64,000 nucleotides of DNA from Crotophaga sulcirostris. Its lineage: Eukaryota; Chordata; Aves; Cuculiformes; Crotophagidae. This document shows, piece after piece, positions 62,696 to 64,000 of the stretch (position 1 is its first letter; each line of letters starts with the position of its first letter). The DNA is taken from contig VYZB01000076.1 of NCBI GenBank assembly GCA_013397455.1, positions 2,749,468 to 2,813,467 on the forward strand. Reading direction: 5' to 3'. The notes beneath the pieces were generated by a model, which was not told the origin of the DNA, did not search any database, and saw only the letters and a program-made list of their open reading frames with translations. The translations under genes and the position numbers were made by a program.

Positions 62696-64000
62696 TTGAA
62701 ATGTTTACCAGTTCCTTGACTGATACGGTAGATAAGAAGGTCCTTACTGATTCAAAACTGCCATCTTTAACACTGGTCTCCCAGAAGCAAGGGAATGCAA
62801 ACCTGCCATAAAAATTAAAACCTTTCAAATTCCTTGCTTTGCTAATCATAAAAGCAAAGAAAAATTTGCTTTTTCTATTTTTCACTTAGAATTCCTTGTG
62901 CCTCTAGCAGGCTACCTTTTAAAATCTCACCATGATTTCCAGCATAGACTTTTATTATCCATTTTCAGGCTTCTACCATCAGAAAATTTGCTCTTTTTTT
63001 TTTTTTTAATAAGTCAGCTCAGGAATGACCTTAGGGCTTGTGGTAATGAGATGTCTGTATTGCAGTGACCTATCGGACACCTAAAGGCACACATCTCTGA
63101 GCACAACATTTCTGTCAGTGTTGTCCATCCCATTTCACGAGACCCCAGACGAACAACAAGAAGGCTGAGTTCATTCTTCCTCCTGTGGCTTCCACGTACA
63201 CATTAGCTCTGAGTTCTGGGCTCAACAGAAGCACAAGGAAAATAAGTGAGTTTCCTCCCTCCCACTCTCCCTTCCTTCCTTCTTTCCTGCCTTCCTGCCT
63301 GCCTGCCATCCTTCTGCCAGTGGCATTTCCTTGATCTCTCCAGCCCCTCTAGGTGGTTCTAGACAGTGCCACATACCGACACTTCACACCAAAGCAGGAC
63401 ACTGCCCCAAACTAGTCCCAATTACTACAGACATCAATAACCAAGTACATGTCTAGACTGAAATACTACATTCCCCTTAATCAGGCATCCAAGCCTGGTT
63501 TAGGTGTGTGTTTTCTCAAGCATCTAGTGAAGCTAGGTCCATCTCTTTCCCAATTGTCAACAAAACTGAAAATCTAAATGGCCCTTATTTGAGGATTTAT
63601 CTGTCCTCTTTCACAGGCTGTCCTTATGGAAAGCCTTGGTAAGAGAAGTGTATAAATTGTGTGAAGGAGAGAACAGCATCCTATGAACAAGTCCCCTGTC
63701 CCGAAGGTGTAGTCTGGTGTAGCTGCCGGCCAAAGGCCATGCCTCACAGTACAGCTCTGCTTCTCAATCACAAGTTCTTATTTAGGAAAAGTCAATTTCT
63801 GAGCCCACCTTGCTGTGAAGAAGCAACAAAAAAAAAAACAGTCTGCAACTGATTTTAGTCATAGTGACGCTGCCCAAATTAGACAAGGACCTGAAAACTG
63901 TGGATGTGGTGAGTGCGTAGGTTGCCATTCCTTTGTCTCAGTATCAGTATTCATATCTAAATCTCTAACCTCATGCGTTTGTCTCAGTATTGAACCTTTT
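62696..64000. other. Non-coding DNA with simple repeats to the window edge
   Basis: A 14-base T run lies at 62994-63007 and a pyrimidine-rich tetranucleotide tract at 63253-63314. The other open frames are at most about 65 codons and lack domains. No repeat family is recognised. Confidence 0.45.
63253..63314 (+). repeat. CCTT/CCTG pyrimidine-rich microsatellite
   Basis: The tract runs from CCTCCCTCCC through CTTCCTTCCTTC to CTGCCTTCCTGCCTGCCTGC. It is almost pure pyrimidine on the plus strand for about 60 bp, so it is a simple repeat with triplex-forming potential. The minus-strand frame through it encodes a meaningless EGRK repeat. Confidence 0.85.

Noticed and set aside
1..64000. Endogenous retrovirus, tRNA, snRNA, microRNA, CRISPR or bacterial-type operon
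   Set aside because: Looked for LTR ends with primer-binding sites, familiar small-RNA sequences, regular spaced repeats and tightly packed genes; none was found by eye.

Overview
The window reads as non-coding vertebrate nuclear DNA, most likely from a bird. CpG dinucleotides are scarce, there is no operon-like gene packing, ribosome-binding sites or CRISPR, and interspersed repeats are sparse. The repeats that can be recognised are almost all CR1-type LINEs. Several carry the avian-style CR1 3' end (a short 3' UTR followed by an 8-bp terminal repeat). The species cannot be determined from the sequence alone. No annotated protein gene could be recognised with confidence; most open frames here are short and look like chance.

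Layout. 1-5.2 kb: unremarkable DNA with one tiny CR1 3' end at 2.68 kb. 5.2-5.6 kb: a very old CR1/L3-like reverse-transcriptase remnant on the minus strand. 6.9-7.8 kb: a plus-strand CR1 copy ending in ATTCTATG repeats, followed about 250 bp later by a minus-strand CR1 3' end. 9.84-10.76 kb: the best-preserved element, a plus-strand CR1 whose reverse-transcriptase C-terminal half is open apart from one stop codon, ending in ATACTGTG repeats. 13.2-15.5 kb: an old minus-strand CR1 and a second ancient minus-strand LINE 3' end. 15.5-43 kb: mostly unique DNA with simple repeats and AT-rich palindromes. 43.0-45.2 kb: an old minus-strand CR1 fragment, an unexplained 176-codon open frame, and a short sister copy of the 9.84 kb CR1. 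45.2-60.8 kb: unique DNA with AT-rich stretches that may be conserved regulatory elements, plus an ancient LINE fragment at 51.3 kb. 60.8-62.9 kb: a cluster of minus-strand open frames, one bounded by good splice-site matches and with symmetric 1-1 phase.

The window therefore probably lies in an intron or intergenic interval. Its history is LINE insertion over several ages: ancient reptile-wide LINE relics, old CR1, and two younger CR1 lineages with different 3'-terminal repeats. The only place where I suspect undescribed coding sequence is the minus strand at 60.8-62.9 kb, and that suspicion is weak. I see no mobile defence, metabolic or regulatory 'system' here.
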